Source: Acidilobus saccharovorans 345-15
Lineage (GTDB): Archaea > Thermoproteota > Thermoprotei_A > Sulfolobales > Acidilobaceae
DNA length: 64,000 bases
Assembly: GCF_000144915.1 (NCBI RefSeq)
Contig: NC_014374.1
Coordinates: 806,001-870,000, forward strand
Direction of reading: 5' to 3'
Within the stretch, counting starts at the first letter, position 1. The number at the start of each line of letters is the position of its first letter. The position numbers and the translations under genes were made by a program. Shown here in pieces: positions 52,845 to 61,757 of this stretch. The notes beneath the pieces are model-generated. The model was not told the origin of the DNA, did no database searches, and saw only the letters and a list, made by a program, of their open reading frames with translations.

Positions 52845-53386
52845 GCTGACCTGAGGTAGCTCTCCACCTCGTCACTGTTGAGCACGGTCGCGCCGTAGAC
52901 CTTCTTGTAGTAGGTCTCCCAGTTCTTGTCAATCCTTGCGGCCACCGCGTCCCTAACAACGACAACCTTGTAGCCCCTGAAGAAGGCGTCTGCCGCCGTG
53001 TGCCTGACGCATATGTCCGCGTCAAGCCCCACTAGGACTACCGTATCAACGCCGAGGGACCTAAGTATGTGGTCCAGGGCCGTGCCGAAGAAGCCGCTGT
53101 AGGCGTGCTTCTCGAGGACATACTCGCCCTCCCTGGGCGCCAGCTCGCTGTAGACCTCGGCCCCCCTGGTCCCCTTCATGGCGTGCGGCCCCCAGAGGGG
53201 CATCTCTATGTCTGTCGGGTAGTGGGCGTCATTGACGTATATGACTGGCCAGCCGTTGCGCCTGAAGGCCTCAAGGACCTTTCTCGCGGGGGCCACCGTG
53301 GCCTTGGCCTCCGGGGTCGCGAGCGCCCCATCAATGAAGTCATTAAGCATGTCAACAATTACAAGCGCGGGCCTCAAAGCGCTCAC
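52823..53386 (-). CDS. Isochorismatase-family cysteine hydrolase (nicotinamidase-like)
   Basis: Cytoplasmic amidohydrolase of 187 residues. The triad is visible: Asp in VIVDMLNDF near residue 12, Lys in VLEKHAYSGFFGT near 99 and the nucleophile Cys in VGLDADICVRHTAADA near 134, preceded by the usual cis-peptide region. Nicotinamidase is the most likely activity, giving nicotinic acid for NAD recycling, but other amides are possible. It converges on the MFS pair with a 22-base overlap. Confidence 0.88.
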   Translation of the reverse strand: MSALRPALVIVDMLNDFIDGALATPEAKATVAPARKVLEAFRRNGWPVIYVNDAHYPTDIEMPLWGPHAMKGTRGAEVYSELAPREGEYVLEKHAYSGFFGTALDHILRSLGVDTVVLVGLDADICVRHTAADAFFRGYKVVVVRDAVAARIDKNWETYYKKVYGATVLNSDEVESYLRSAQPITAR

Positions 53387-53412
53387 CTAGAGAACAGCTG
53401 TTCTCCAGGTAT

Positions 53413-53946
53413 TTATTGATTAACACTGACGTGCTGGGGCAGCTCGAAGGCCACGCTCTCATAGCCCTTCACCTTGGTGCCGCTCCTGACCCTGACGGAG
53501 AGCACCCTGCCGTCCTCCGAGAGCCTGGCCTCGCCGCTTATGTCAAAGCTCTTTATCCTTCCTCCCCTCGGCATTATCCAGTAGACGGTGTAGTCGTACT
53601 CCGCCACGGCCTCCTCATACATGTTTTCATAGGTGTTGGTGCCGCTCAGGGGCCTGTAAGGTATCTCTATGAAGAACGTGGCCGACGAGAGCCTCCTTAA
53701 GCCCCTGACCTCGGCCTTGGCTGAGAGCACGAGCGCCCTTGAGTAGGAGCTGTTTATTACGATCCTCTCATCGTCAAGAATCCTCTGCATCTCAGCCCTA
53801 AGCCTCTCCTCCTCTTCTCCCTCGCTCCCTCTGCTGATCAGACTGTAATATTCTTCCTCCTCGTCGGAGTACTCGAACACTATGGTATAGAATATGGTCC
53901 CAGGGGTGACGTGAAAGAAGCCGTTGCCGTAGATGGGCCTTGCCAT
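53413..53946 (-). CDS. Unrecognised beta-rich protein
   Basis: About 177 residues, cytoplasmic. ATG 53946 is chosen. A longer start at 54045 adds a compositionally odd Pro/Ser/Cys-rich segment and intrudes into the neighbouring gene. It has alternating beta strands, an acidic helix (GSEGEEEERLRAEMQRILDDERI) and a final beta sheet with KSFDISGEARLSEDGRVLSVRVRSGTKV. No family recognised. Expressed leftward after the PAP2-like gene. Confidence 0.6.
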   Translation of the reverse strand: MARPIYGNGFFHVTPGTIFYTIVFEYSDEEEEYYSLISRGSEGEEEERLRAEMQRILDDERIVINSSYSRALVLSAKAEVRGLRRLSSATFFIEIPYRPLSGTNTYENMYEEAVAEYDYTVYWIMPRGGRIKSFDISGEARLSEDGRVLSVRVRSGTKVKGYESVAFELPQHVSVNQ

Positions 53947-54001
53947 CGCTGACCGCCCAGGAGGCTGTGGCCCTGGACCTTCTAAGCTGAAGCGGCCAGC
54001 C

Positions 54002-54592
54002 TTAGTGCTTGAACGCGGGGCCCAGGTAAAGGAACAGCTGCACAAGGGTTAACGGCATGAATGCCCAGCCTGCAGCCACCTGCCTTATCGTGTGAACTCC
54101 CAGCCTAACCCTAGCCCACGTCAGGGCGGCCGGTATAGCAAAGAGGGGGAGCAGCGAGAGGCCGTCCAGGTAAACGATTGCGGTAACTATGGCGGACGCC
54201 GTTGAGACGTGTATGCTGATCTTAAACTTCAACAGGAGCGTCACTATTATTACTATAGCTGAGTTGACCAGGTAAAGCACCTCAAGGAGCAGGAGTCCCC
54301 GGCTGCGGCTCACGAGAGCAGTTGTTATTATGCCGACCACGTACGAGGCCTCGGCTAACATGAGCGGCGCCAGCCTCTGTGACGTCCTAACTACGTCGAA
54401 GGAGCTCACGAGCCCGAGGGCCCTCAGAGCCGCTAGTAAGGTGAGGGGGAGCAGGGAGTAGGTGAACACCGCTATAGCCGCTCCCAGCGGCCCATAGCCC
54501 AGCGCTGGGCTGGCGGCCAGGAACAGCGCTGCTGTCATTACAGTTGGATGGAAAATCCAGGAGAACGCTGCAGCTAAGTTCTCAGCTTTCAA
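54002..54592 (-). CDS. PAP2-superfamily-like membrane phosphatase
   Basis: A 196-residue membrane protein with five to six helices. KFKISIHVSTAS resembles the second PAP2 motif. RVRLGVHTIRQVAAGW matches the third (R-x5-H-x3-D), but with Gln in place of the final Asp. It could dephosphorylate a polyprenyl or lipid phosphate, or be an inactive relative. ATG start. Divergent from the prenyltransferase gene across about 110 bases, which hints at shared lipid metabolism. Confidence 0.65.
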   Translation of the reverse strand: MKAENLAAAFSWIFHPTVMTAALFLAASPALGYGPLGAAIAVFTYSLLPLTLLAALRALGLVSSFDVVRTSQRLAPLMLAEASYVVGIITTALVSRSRGLLLLEVLYLVNSAIVIIVTLLLKFKISIHVSTASAIVTAIVYLDGLSLLPLFAIPAALTWARVRLGVHTIRQVAAGWAFMPLTLVQLFLYLGPAFKH

Positions 54593-54703
54593 GGTAATCT
54601 CCTTGGTTCCTTGGCTTTCTTCATATTAAAAGCTCTACCCGTGGACCCACATCTATACCCTGCCTTTTAGAGATTCCCGGCATAGCGGTCCCGGGCTAAG
54701 AAG

Positions 54704-55579
54704 ATGGCAAACTTAGTAGACTACATAAAGTCCACCAGGCCTTGGACTGTGGCGTTCTCAGCGCTAATTTACATGCTAGGCGTGTTCGCTGCGGTCAGGC
54801 TGGGCCTGGGCATAAGCTACCTCCTTGTGGGCCTGGGCCTTGCTGGGGAGGCCCTGGTGCATACCATGGTTAACATGTTCAACGACTACTTCGACTTCAA
54901 GCTCGGCTTTGACTCGGCCCCCAGCCCCGTCAGGCTTCACCCAATACTTAACGGCATAACCAAGCCCTGCAACCTGAGGAGGGACGCCATCGCCGTTGGC
55001 CTCGCGGGGCTCTCGCTGGGGGTCGCGGTGACGGTGCTGGGCAGGCCCCTGGCCATGGTGTTTGGCCTTATAGGCATATTCTTCGGCTACGGCTACAGCG
55101 ACCCCCGCATAGGCTTCAAGTACAGGGCCCTCGGCGACCTGGCGTACCCGCTTTCAATGGTTGTCCTGGCAGAGGCGGGCTTTTACCTTGCGAGCGGGAG
55201 GCTCCTGCCAGAGGGCCTCCTGGCCGGCCTGCCGGTGGTTATTGCCACTGAGGGGGTGCTCTTTGCAAACTACTGGAGGGACACGGATAGGGACCGCTCC
55301 CTAGGCGCAAGGACCCTAGCGCAGGTCCTGGGCCCCCGGCTGTCGGCCGCCTACTACGCGGCCGTTCTCCTCGCCTCCTTAGCGTCGGTGGTCGTGCTCG
55401 TGACCATAGGACTATACCCGGTCCTCTCGCTTGCGTCGCTGGCCTCAGCAGCCTACGCGGCGAAGCTGCTCAGGGAGTCTATGGCTGGGAGGCTGGAGAA
55501 GCTTGACTTTGAGACAGCCGTTTACTCATACCTAATCGGTTTCCTGGTGCTCGCTGGAATGGCCTTAAGCCTAGCTTAA
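54704..55579 (+). CDS. UbiA-family prenyltransferase (quinone or lipid pathway)
   Basis: Membrane prenyltransferase of 291 residues with about eight helices. The two Mg-diphosphate motifs are NMFNDYFDFKLGFDS near residue 65 and YWRDTDRDRSLGARTLA near 188, joined by GYSDPRIGFKYRALGDLAYPL. The pattern is nearest MenA-type naphthoate prenyltransferases, so a role in making the respiratory quinone is plausible. Digeranylgeranylglyceryl-phosphate or other acceptors cannot be excluded. ATG start. CCTTTTAGAG upstream may be the TATA region. Confidence 0.85.
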   Translation: MANLVDYIKSTRPWTVAFSALIYMLGVFAAVRLGLGISYLLVGLGLAGEALVHTMVNMFNDYFDFKLGFDSAPSPVRLHPILNGITKPCNLRRDAIAVGLAGLSLGVAVTVLGRPLAMVFGLIGIFFGYGYSDPRIGFKYRALGDLAYPLSMVVLAEAGFYLASGRLLPEGLLAGLPVVIATEGVLFANYWRDTDRDRSLGARTLAQVLGPRLSAAYYAAVLLASLASVVVLVTIGLYPVLSLASLASAAYAAKLLRESMAGRLEKLDFETAVYSYLIGFLVLAGMALSLA

Positions 55580-55581
55580 AT

Positions 55582-56091
55582 TTAGACCGTCATGTTTGTG
55601 CCGCCTGCTGGCTGGGACGCCGCCAAGGCCTCGGCCCTCCTTATGAGAGTGCGCTCGTGCAAAACCATGGCACCCGCAGCTATGTAAAGCACTAGCTGAA
55701 TGATATCTATTATAGACATGACTCCAACTATGATCAATATAACTCCAATTGCTAACGATGCGGAGGAGGCGCCGCCGAAGTTCATGTTCAAGGCCATGCT
55801 CCTGGGCGCCAGCAGCGCAAGGCCCAGGGCCAGCCCTACGACGCTCACCCCGAGCAGGTAATAGCCAAGTCCCCTGGCTATGGAGATGACCTCAGCTAAA
55901 GTCTCGTTCAGCTGGGACTGACTTATGTTTGGCACCCTCTCCACTAGGACGCTCCTTAGGTAATTCATGGCAATCGGGGACCTTATGTAAAAAATCATAA
56001 CGTAGGACATCACGAAACCTATGAGGCTTGCCACGGTGGCAAGCACCATCCCTATTGCGAAGAACTTAACGTCTGGCCTTATTTGCTGCAA
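55582..56091 (-). CDS. Small membrane protein of unknown function
   Basis: A 169-residue protein with four hydrophobic segments: near 10-35, 75-95, 108-130 and 132-145. The extracellular-type loop between the first two is polar (YLRSVLVERVPNISQSQLNETL) with an N-glycosylation sequon. There are no catalytic motifs. It converges with the prenyltransferase gene (two bases apart) and is divergent from the E2-like gene. Confidence 0.6.
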   Translation of the reverse strand: MQQIRPDVKFFAIGMVLATVASLIGFVMSYVMIFYIRSPIAMNYLRSVLVERVPNISQSQLNETLAEVISIARGLGYYLLGVSVVGLALGLALLAPRSMALNMNFGGASSASLAIGVILIIVGVMSIIDIIQLVLYIAAGAMVLHERTLIRRAEALAASQPAGGTNMTV

Positions 56092-56234
56092 ACGTCAGCA
56101 CCCAGTGCCTTGACGTGAGGGGACTTAAAAAGGACTCACCAGGTGCCCTGCCTTTGTAACACCACCTTACGACTTGTATATCGCCTTTTGAACGGATATT
56201 TACCTGAGGGCCCTAGTTGTAGTGGAGAAGCGAA

Positions 56235-56912
56235 ATGCCCACCCAGAGGAGGTTAGCGGGCGCTGAGGAGTTCTTCGCCGCATCTATGACGTTACGTGAG
56301 GCGGGCCCCAGGCTTAGCCTCATGAGGCTCATGTCATTTGACGGCATGATTAAGGCGAGGGAGGAGCTCAGCAGGAAGGCGCCGCTTCAGAGGCTCACGC
56401 CGACGGTAATCCTGCTTAAGGTTATGGGCGCCCTGCTCTCAAGGCCCCAGTATAATGAGCTTAACTCCAGGGTTGACCAGGACACGGTTATAACTTACGA
56501 GTCCGTCAACGTAGCGCTCCCAATATATAGGGAGAGGGGGAGAACGACAGTCATAGTAGTTGAGGACGTAAACAGGAAGACCGTTGAGGAGCTGTCCTCA
56601 GAGGTGAGGTCGGCCAAGGAGGGCACCGACTACTCAAAGGCCACGTTCCTCCTCGTAAACCTCGGCGTGATGGGCATAGACGCCATAACTGGCATCAGCC
56701 TGCCCGGCATAGCCTCGTCGGTAGCGATAGGCAGGATCAGGAAGGGGCCTGTCTACGACGAGGCCAGGGATAGGACGGTCACTGCGAACATAGCGTGGGT
56801 CACGCTTACTGTGGACCCAAGGGTGGTGGGGCCGGACGTCACAGGGTCCTTCCTGGCGGACCTGGCCAGCGTGCTGGCTAACAAGGACCTGGTGCTTCAG
56901 CTCTTGTCTTGA
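56235..56912 (+). CDS. Stand-alone E2 acyltransferase-like domain without active-site His
   Basis: A 225-residue protein matching the catalytic domain of 2-oxo-acid dehydrogenase acyltransferases: SLMRLMSFDGMIKAREEL, LTPTVILLKVMGALL, NELNSRV and FLLVNLGVMGIDAITGISLPG (normally the SNLG region). It has neither a lipoyl nor an E1/E3-binding domain. The final motif, normally DHRVVDGA, reads DPRVVGPDV, so the catalytic His is Pro. It may be a structural or regulatory relative rather than an acyltransferase. No E1 or E3 genes lie nearby. ATG start. Confidence 0.82.
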   Translation: MPTQRRLAGAEEFFAASMTLREAGPRLSLMRLMSFDGMIKAREELSRKAPLQRLTPTVILLKVMGALLSRPQYNELNSRVDQDTVITYESVNVALPIYRERGRTTVIVVEDVNRKTVEELSSEVRSAKEGTDYSKATFLLVNLGVMGIDAITGISLPGIASSVAIGRIRKGPVYDEARDRTVTANIAWVTLTVDPRVVGPDVTGSFLADLASVLANKDLVLQLLS

Positions 56913-57036
56913 GTAGGTAGCTGCGGTGACTTTATGTGAGGGTCAAGACTTACGAAAACCGTCTGCCAATTAAGTTTTAAAAAAGCTTGATAAAAGTGCT
57001 TGCCAGGCCCAGGTATATAGTCGATTCTTTCAAATT

Positions 57037-57047
57037 ATTTATATATA
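57037..57047 (+). promoter_or_regulatory. TATA box of the DUF2258-like gene
   Basis: ATTTATATATA, preceded by AAATT. It predicts a start of transcription near 57066-57070, about 15-19 bases before the TTG start. The sequence AGTGGGC recurs at 57047, 57071 and 57115, around the start. Confidence 0.5.
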
Positions 57048-57084
57048 GTGGGCCTACTATTAACTATACTAGTGGGCGTCTGCC

Positions 57085-57768
57085 TTGCCCCGACTAAGTA
57101 CAGGCCTCATAATAGTGGGCGCTTACGCCACAAAGGTTCGAAGGGCGCTCTTCGCACTTCTCAGCGACAGGGCTAAGGGGGACAAGGAGTGGTCCAGGAG
57201 GATTGCCTACTCATCAGCCCAGCTCAACAGGGTGCTCTTTGAGCTCCTGGTGAGGAAGCTTAAGCTTGATAAGGGTGACGTGGTCAGGGTCAGGATAGAG
57301 TTCGACGTTGATGAGAACTCCAAGGAGATCAGGTGGAAGTGGAACACCCTAGCCGTGGAAGCCTTCAGGAGGGTTAGCCAGGAGGACCTGAACGCGGCGA
57401 TGCGCGACACCATTTCCACCGCGGAGCAGCTGGCGGCCATTCCAAGGTATTCGCTTGTCAAGCTGGGCTCCACAATAGATGGCGACGTACTTTACTCACT
57501 CAGCCTAAATGGCGAGGACGTGGGAGCTATCATAGTGACTCCCCTTGAAGGGGGCGTGCTCATAAAGGGAGGCGCCGTCCTCTCGCCATCGCCGGCCACA
57601 ATAAAGAGGTCACAGCTTAAGCTGAGGGGCCGCACCCCTGAGGACGCTATAATGGACGCGCTGCCAGGCCTCTTACAGGAGGAGCAAGATCAAGAGCGCG
57701 CATCTAAGATTATAAATGAGCTCAGGTCAAGGCTGAGCCCTGAGATAACGAGCTCGGATAAGCCATAA
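57085..57768 (+). CDS. Crenarchaeal conserved protein, DUF2258-like
   Basis: A 227-residue cytoplasmic protein. The opening LSTGLIIVGAYATKVRRALFALL and a central helical KLKLDKGDVVRVRIEF region resemble the DUF2258 family, which I know as restricted to crenarchaea and of unknown function. The second half has a beta-rich GDVLYSLSLNGEDVGAIIVTPLEGGVLIKGGAVL and a helical tail. TTG start behind a strong TATA box. Assignment is by pattern memory. Confidence 0.7.
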   Translation: MPRLSTGLIIVGAYATKVRRALFALLSDRAKGDKEWSRRIAYSSAQLNRVLFELLVRKLKLDKGDVVRVRIEFDVDENSKEIRWKWNTLAVEAFRRVSQEDLNAAMRDTISTAEQLAAIPRYSLVKLGSTIDGDVLYSLSLNGEDVGAIIVTPLEGGVLIKGGAVLSPSPATIKRSQLKLRGRTPEDAIMDALPGLLQEEQDQERASKIINELRSRLSPEITSSDKP

Positions 57769-57848
57769 TAGTATCAATTAGTGCCCTGCATATGTACAAA
57801 TATGTATAAAATTCCTTCCTTTTAATGTTGATGACTGGTGGGAATGAA

Positions 57849-59144
57849 ATGAGGGCTGGCATGTCCTCCATCGCAGTTGCCGCGATAATAGTTATCATAA
57901 TCGTAGCCGCCGTGGGAGGTTACATTGCATATAACGCCTACTCTCATAGGCTCTCAGCCGCACCTAAGTACATACTTGTTGGTACCGTTTACGACAATAG
58001 CGGAAGCCAGGCAGTGGACTCTCTGGCACAATACGAGGGCCTTGAGCTCTGGGCGAGCTGGGTCAACAGCCACGGCGGCATATACGTCAAGCAGTACGGC
58101 AGGAACCTCACGGTTAAGGTAATAGCCCTCAACGCGGCCAGCAACCCGTCCACTGCTGAGAGCGACTACGAGACGCTAGTCAACACTTACCACGTGGACG
58201 TGCTTGTGGCTGACTTCGGCTCAGTGATGACAGCGCCCGCGGTGAGCTTCACGAACGCCAGCCACGTGCTGCTGTGGGACGTGACGGCTAGCGCCGTTGG
58301 GCTCTTCACTAATAACAACTACATAATAGACACCTCAATACCCGTCTCCGAGGTCTGGATGAATAACGTGACTGACTTCCTGAAGTATGAGGGGGTCCGC
58401 AACGTTTCCGTCATCTGGGACGACAATGACTTCAACGCCTTCCAGTCCTACTACCTGGGCTACTTCCTTAGACAATACGACATACCTGTTGTCTACAACA
58501 CCAGCGTGGCCACCGACACCACGCAGTACCTATCGCTCATAAGCGCCATGGAGTCCGAGCGCCCGTTCGCAGTAATAGAGCTGGGCTACCCCACCAACGA
58601 CGAGGCCTTCCTGCCTCAGCTCGTGGCCTCTAAGGCGTGTTTCCCACTGGTGTTCACGAACTACCCAGGCTTGATGCTCCCAACCCTGCTGAGCGACATA
58701 GGGAGTGACATGAACGGCACCTTCACGGCGGTCTTCCCGCCCATAATAAACTACACGCCGCAGGTGGCCTCAAAGCTGGGCCTCCAGTGGTTTGGGCCCA
58801 CGCTGCCCCAGTTTGAGCAGATGTTCGAGCAGGAGTTCCACACGAGCGGCGTTAACTATAACAACATAGCTGGCTTCAACGCTGGGCTCATAATCCAGCT
58901 TGCCATACAGGACGCGGGCACGCTGAACCAGGCCGCTCTCAAGCAGGCCGTGCTCAGCGACGTAAGCGGCAAGGTGATGACATTGGCAGGAGTCTTTAAC
59001 GTCACGTCCAACGGAATGCAGGTAGGAGAGGCGCCGCCCATAGGGCAGGTCTTCGTATGGCCTAACGGGACGACCACTGTTAACATAGTTTACCCACCAG
59101 CGTTCGCGAACAGCACGGCGGTAATACCTGAGCCATGCCCGTAA
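57849..59144 (+). CDS. Branched-chain amino-acid-type ABC substrate-binding protein (copy B)
   Basis: Second LivJ-type receptor, about 431 residues, 53 kb from its sister and without adjoining permease genes. The N-terminus, RAGMSSIAVAAIIVIIIVAAVGG, is a weaker prepilin-like signal. ATG 57849 is chosen because GGTGGG lies six bases upstream. Residues about 62-146 are identical to copy A, as are a stretch with YTPQVASKLGLQWFG and another with AGFNAGLIIQLAIQDAG. The ligand-facing middle region differs. It may supply the same LivHMGF membrane complex with another ligand (inference). Confidence 0.88.
   Translation: MRAGMSSIAVAAIIVIIIVAAVGGYIAYNAYSHRLSAAPKYILVGTVYDNSGSQAVDSLAQYEGLELWASWVNSHGGIYVKQYGRNLTVKVIALNAASNPSTAESDYETLVNTYHVDVLVADFGSVMTAPAVSFTNASHVLLWDVTASAVGLFTNNNYIIDTSIPVSEVWMNNVTDFLKYEGVRNVSVIWDDNDFNAFQSYYLGYFLRQYDIPVVYNTSVATDTTQYLSLISAMESERPFAVIELGYPTNDEAFLPQLVASKACFPLVFTNYPGLMLPTLLSDIGSDMNGTFTAVFPPIINYTPQVASKLGLQWFGPTLPQFEQMFEQEFHTSGVNYNNIAGFNAGLIIQLAIQDAGTLNQAALKQAVLSDVSGKVMTLAGVFNVTSNGMQVGEAPPIGQVFVWPNGTTTVNIVYPPAFANSTAVIPEPCP
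58032..58287 (+). repeat. 256-bp near-identical tract shared with 5400-5655
   Basis: Partner of the tract in copy A: 255 of 256 bases match, inverted relative to the first copy. A second, shorter tract, about 110 bases with three internal silent differences, lies near 58870-58980 and corresponds to about 4711-4821. Confidence 0.9.
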
Positions 59145-59271
59145 CCTTCAGTGACGTCTTAAGTCCTGCCTCTTAGCAGAAGTATATAAGGTGTTTGTTG
59201 CCAGCATTGATAATTTTATTTTAAAAGGGCCTGCTGGCCAAAAACCAAGGAATGAGAGACTGTAGCCCCTG

Positions 59272-60642
59272 GTGTCTCATTTGGCTACGTCAACGTCTGA
59301 TGAGATAACTATACCACTAAATGCATGGTATAAAGTTGCGGGCAGCATAAGGAGGGGCTCCATAATACTTGTCGCGGGCTACCCCGGGGCGGGGAAGACC
59401 ACGCTGGCGAGCCAGTTCGCCTACCAGGGCGCCTCATCCGGGGAGCCCTCCCTTTACGTGAGCTTCGTTGAGCCCAGGGAGGACTTCATGGCCAACGCCC
59501 TTCAGTTCAACATGGACTTCAGGCCCCTGGAGGGCAGGGGCCTGTTCAGGTACTACGAGGCGCTGAGCGTCAGCGACCCGGAGGCCCTGGGGGACGTGGT
59601 CGAGGACGTGCTGTCTCAGGTTGACTCTATGAACGCCAAGCGCGTGGTAATTGACAGCGTCACAGCGGTTGAGCAGCTCGCCAGGGACCCTCCCAGGGCG
59701 AGGGAGATAATGCACTCGGCCCTCTACCTTGGGCTCAAGAGGAGGGGGGCGACGGCGCTGCTTATCTCAGAGCTCCCCGTGGGCCAGGAGGCCTCAGGCC
59801 TCGGGCCCGAGGAGTTCATAGTTGACGGCATAATAGTCCTGAGGTACAGGGTCGTCAAGGGTAAGCTTGAGAGGTACGCGGAGGTGAGGAAGATGAGGGG
59901 GACGAACATAAAGAGAAGCGAGTTTCCTATAGCGATAACCCCCAGGGGGGTCGAAATAGTGGTACCGCCGGACATATCATCGATGCCCAGCGGCGTGAAG
60001 CCGCGCAGAAGCTTCTCACTGCTGGGGCTGAGGATACCTGAAGGAGCTAATATCCTTGTGGCTGTCGACCCCTCTGTGGACCCCCTTAAGATAACCACGC
60101 TGCTTCTAGCCTCCTCCGCCATTTCGGCTGGGCTTAAGGTCGTCGTTAAATCGTTCATACACGGGCCCTCCACTATAAGGGACCAGGTAAGCGAGTGCGT
60201 TGGTGAGGACCTTCAGGGAAAGCTATTAGTGCCTACCTACGAGCCTTCATCTATGAGTGGCGGTGAGCTGCTGGCCAACCTCTTCAGGCTCGTTGAGGAT
60301 TTCAAGCCAGACGTTGTTATAGATGAAGGTAATAACGTGCTTCTAGACCTGCTGGATAGGGATGACTACACTAAGGTCATCTATGGGTGTCTGCCCTACT
60401 TAGCTACAAACAACGTGGTCACATTCCACATATACCTGTGGCCTTCCGAGAGAGTTTTCGAGATCCCGCTGGCCAAGTTCTATGACTTTGTAATCTCCGT
60501 GAGGCCCGTCGGGGACTTGCTCGAGGTCAGGCTCCTCAAGACGTGGGGCGAGGTGCTGCCAGGGGGCAGCACTTACCTTAAGGCTTCAGACTTTACTTCC
60601 TGCGACTTCATAAAGTCGAACGGCCTCAGGCCCATATCATAG
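59272..60642 (+). CDS. KaiC/RadA-like ATPase with degenerate second domain
   Basis: A 456-residue RecA-superfamily protein. Domain 1 (about 15-240) has Walker A AGYPGAGKTTLASQF near 36 and Walker B KRVVIDSVTAVEQL near 125, followed by LRYRVVKGKLERYAEVRKMRG, typical of KaiC-like proteins. Domain 2 (about 250-450) keeps the outline, but its P-loop position reads VAVDPSVDPLKIT without GxGKT, so it cannot bind ATP in the usual way. Archaeal KaiC-like proteins often regulate other proteins. GTG 59272 or TTG 59281 starts it. Confidence 0.85.
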   Translation: MSHLATSTSDEITIPLNAWYKVAGSIRRGSIILVAGYPGAGKTTLASQFAYQGASSGEPSLYVSFVEPREDFMANALQFNMDFRPLEGRGLFRYYEALSVSDPEALGDVVEDVLSQVDSMNAKRVVIDSVTAVEQLARDPPRAREIMHSALYLGLKRRGATALLISELPVGQEASGLGPEEFIVDGIIVLRYRVVKGKLERYAEVRKMRGTNIKRSEFPIAITPRGVEIVVPPDISSMPSGVKPRRSFSLLGLRIPEGANILVAVDPSVDPLKITTLLLASSAISAGLKVVVKSFIHGPSTIRDQVSECVGEDLQGKLLVPTYEPSSMSGGELLANLFRLVEDFKPDVVIDEGNNVLLDLLDRDDYTKVIYGCLPYLATNNVVTFHIYLWPSERVFEIPLAKFYDFVISVRPVGDLLEVRLLKTWGEVLPGGSTYLKASDFTSCDFIKSNGLRPIS

Positions 60643-61645
60643 TCAGGTAAGCCGCCAGCCCTCCAAGCCCCAGCAACATTGTTACCCATGATATCCTTCC
60701 CCTCCACACCTCATATGCAGCGGTTGCGCATGCAAGCTCAGTGGCGGCCACGGCTGCTATCCCGTGAGGTCCCAGCTGCCATGGAGTTGTCAGCAGCCCC
60801 ACTGCAGGGTAAACTGTGGCGTAGAGCACCATCTCACCTATGAGGGCGCCCACGGCGAGGCTGTCGTGGCCTCTTAGCTCCCAGAGAAAGGCGACGCTTG
60901 ACTCAGGAACTGCGGTGGCCAACGGAACCAGGAGCACTGAGACCTCGAGGGGGGAAAGCCCTAAATGATGTGAGGCAGCGACCACGCCCCTCACCAGGAC
61001 CCCTGCCCCCACGTAGAGGCCCGCCAGTGAGAGCAGGAGCTGAAGGAAGCCCCAGGCCAATCCAGCCCTCCCCATGAATGACGATTTGAAGGGCTCGGCC
61101 AACGGCTCGCCAGCCCTGCTTTGCGTTGCAGTGAAAACCACGTAGGCGGCCATCAGCAGCGCCGCTGCCAAGTACTTGGCTTTGCTGTCGGCCAGCAGCT
61201 CGGGGGCTGCCACGGAGGGGAAGAGCGCAACAAAGACCACCAGGGGCGTCAAGAGCTCTTCCTCAGCCGACAGCCCTCTGCGGCCCCTCAGCAACGAGAA
61301 GGCCACGAGCAGGGGCAGCATCAGCGTGGACACGAGGAAAGGCTCCCCAATGACAGTGCCCTCCGCCACCTCGCTGCCCCTGCCCCCGTGGTAAGCTATT
61401 AGAGCGTAGAGGATCACGACAAGCTCTGGGATGGACGTTAAGAGGGGCGTTACCACGGAGCCCATCAGGCCAGTCCTAAGGCCAAGCCTAAAGCCTAGAA
61501 ATTCCATAGAGTCCCCAAAGACTATCGAGGACGCTAAAGTTAGGGCAAGGCCTGCCGCGACATCAAGCTGCCAGACCAGCGCTGACACCTTCCACCAATC
61601 AAAGTCTTCCCCCTCCTTTAAATGTGGCTGGGCTTGAGCAGGCAT
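60626..61645 (-). CDS. Sodium/calcium exchanger-family antiporter (CaCA)
   Basis: Integral membrane cation exchanger, 339 residues with about ten helices. Two inverted alpha repeats are visible: GSVVTPLLTSIPELVVILYAL near 70 and SVLLVPLATAVPESSVAFLWEL near 245, each with the ion-binding P-E. GTVIGEPFLVS and GALIGEMVL follow at matching places, with Glu in place of the usual Asn. The exact ions are unknown. Ca2+ or another divalent cation against Na+ or H+ is expected. Its 3' end overlaps the KaiC-like gene. Confidence 0.85.
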   Translation of the reverse strand: MPAQAQPHLKEGEDFDWWKVSALVWQLDVAAGLALTLASSIVFGDSMEFLGFRLGLRTGLMGSVVTPLLTSIPELVVILYALIAYHGGRGSEVAEGTVIGEPFLVSTLMLPLLVAFSLLRGRRGLSAEEELLTPLVVFVALFPSVAAPELLADSKAKYLAAALLMAAYVVFTATQSRAGEPLAEPFKSSFMGRAGLAWGFLQLLLSLAGLYVGAGVLVRGVVAASHHLGLSPLEVSVLLVPLATAVPESSVAFLWELRGHDSLAVGALIGEMVLYATVYPAVGLLTTPWQLGPHGIAAVAATELACATAAYEVWRGRISWVTMLLGLGGLAAYLTMIWA

Positions 61646-61757
61646 GAAATAATTATTTTTAATATTAATTTATTTTTATCTTTAAAAATAGTGGGACACA
61701 TGCGAATTTAAACACGAGCTCCCTACAATAACCTATACTCAGGGAGGTGTGTTTTCC

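Noticed and set aside
53947-54045. N-terminal extension of the beta-rich protein at 53.4 kb
   Set aside because: Odd composition and overlap with the PAP2-like gene; an ATG at 53946 gives a cleaner start.
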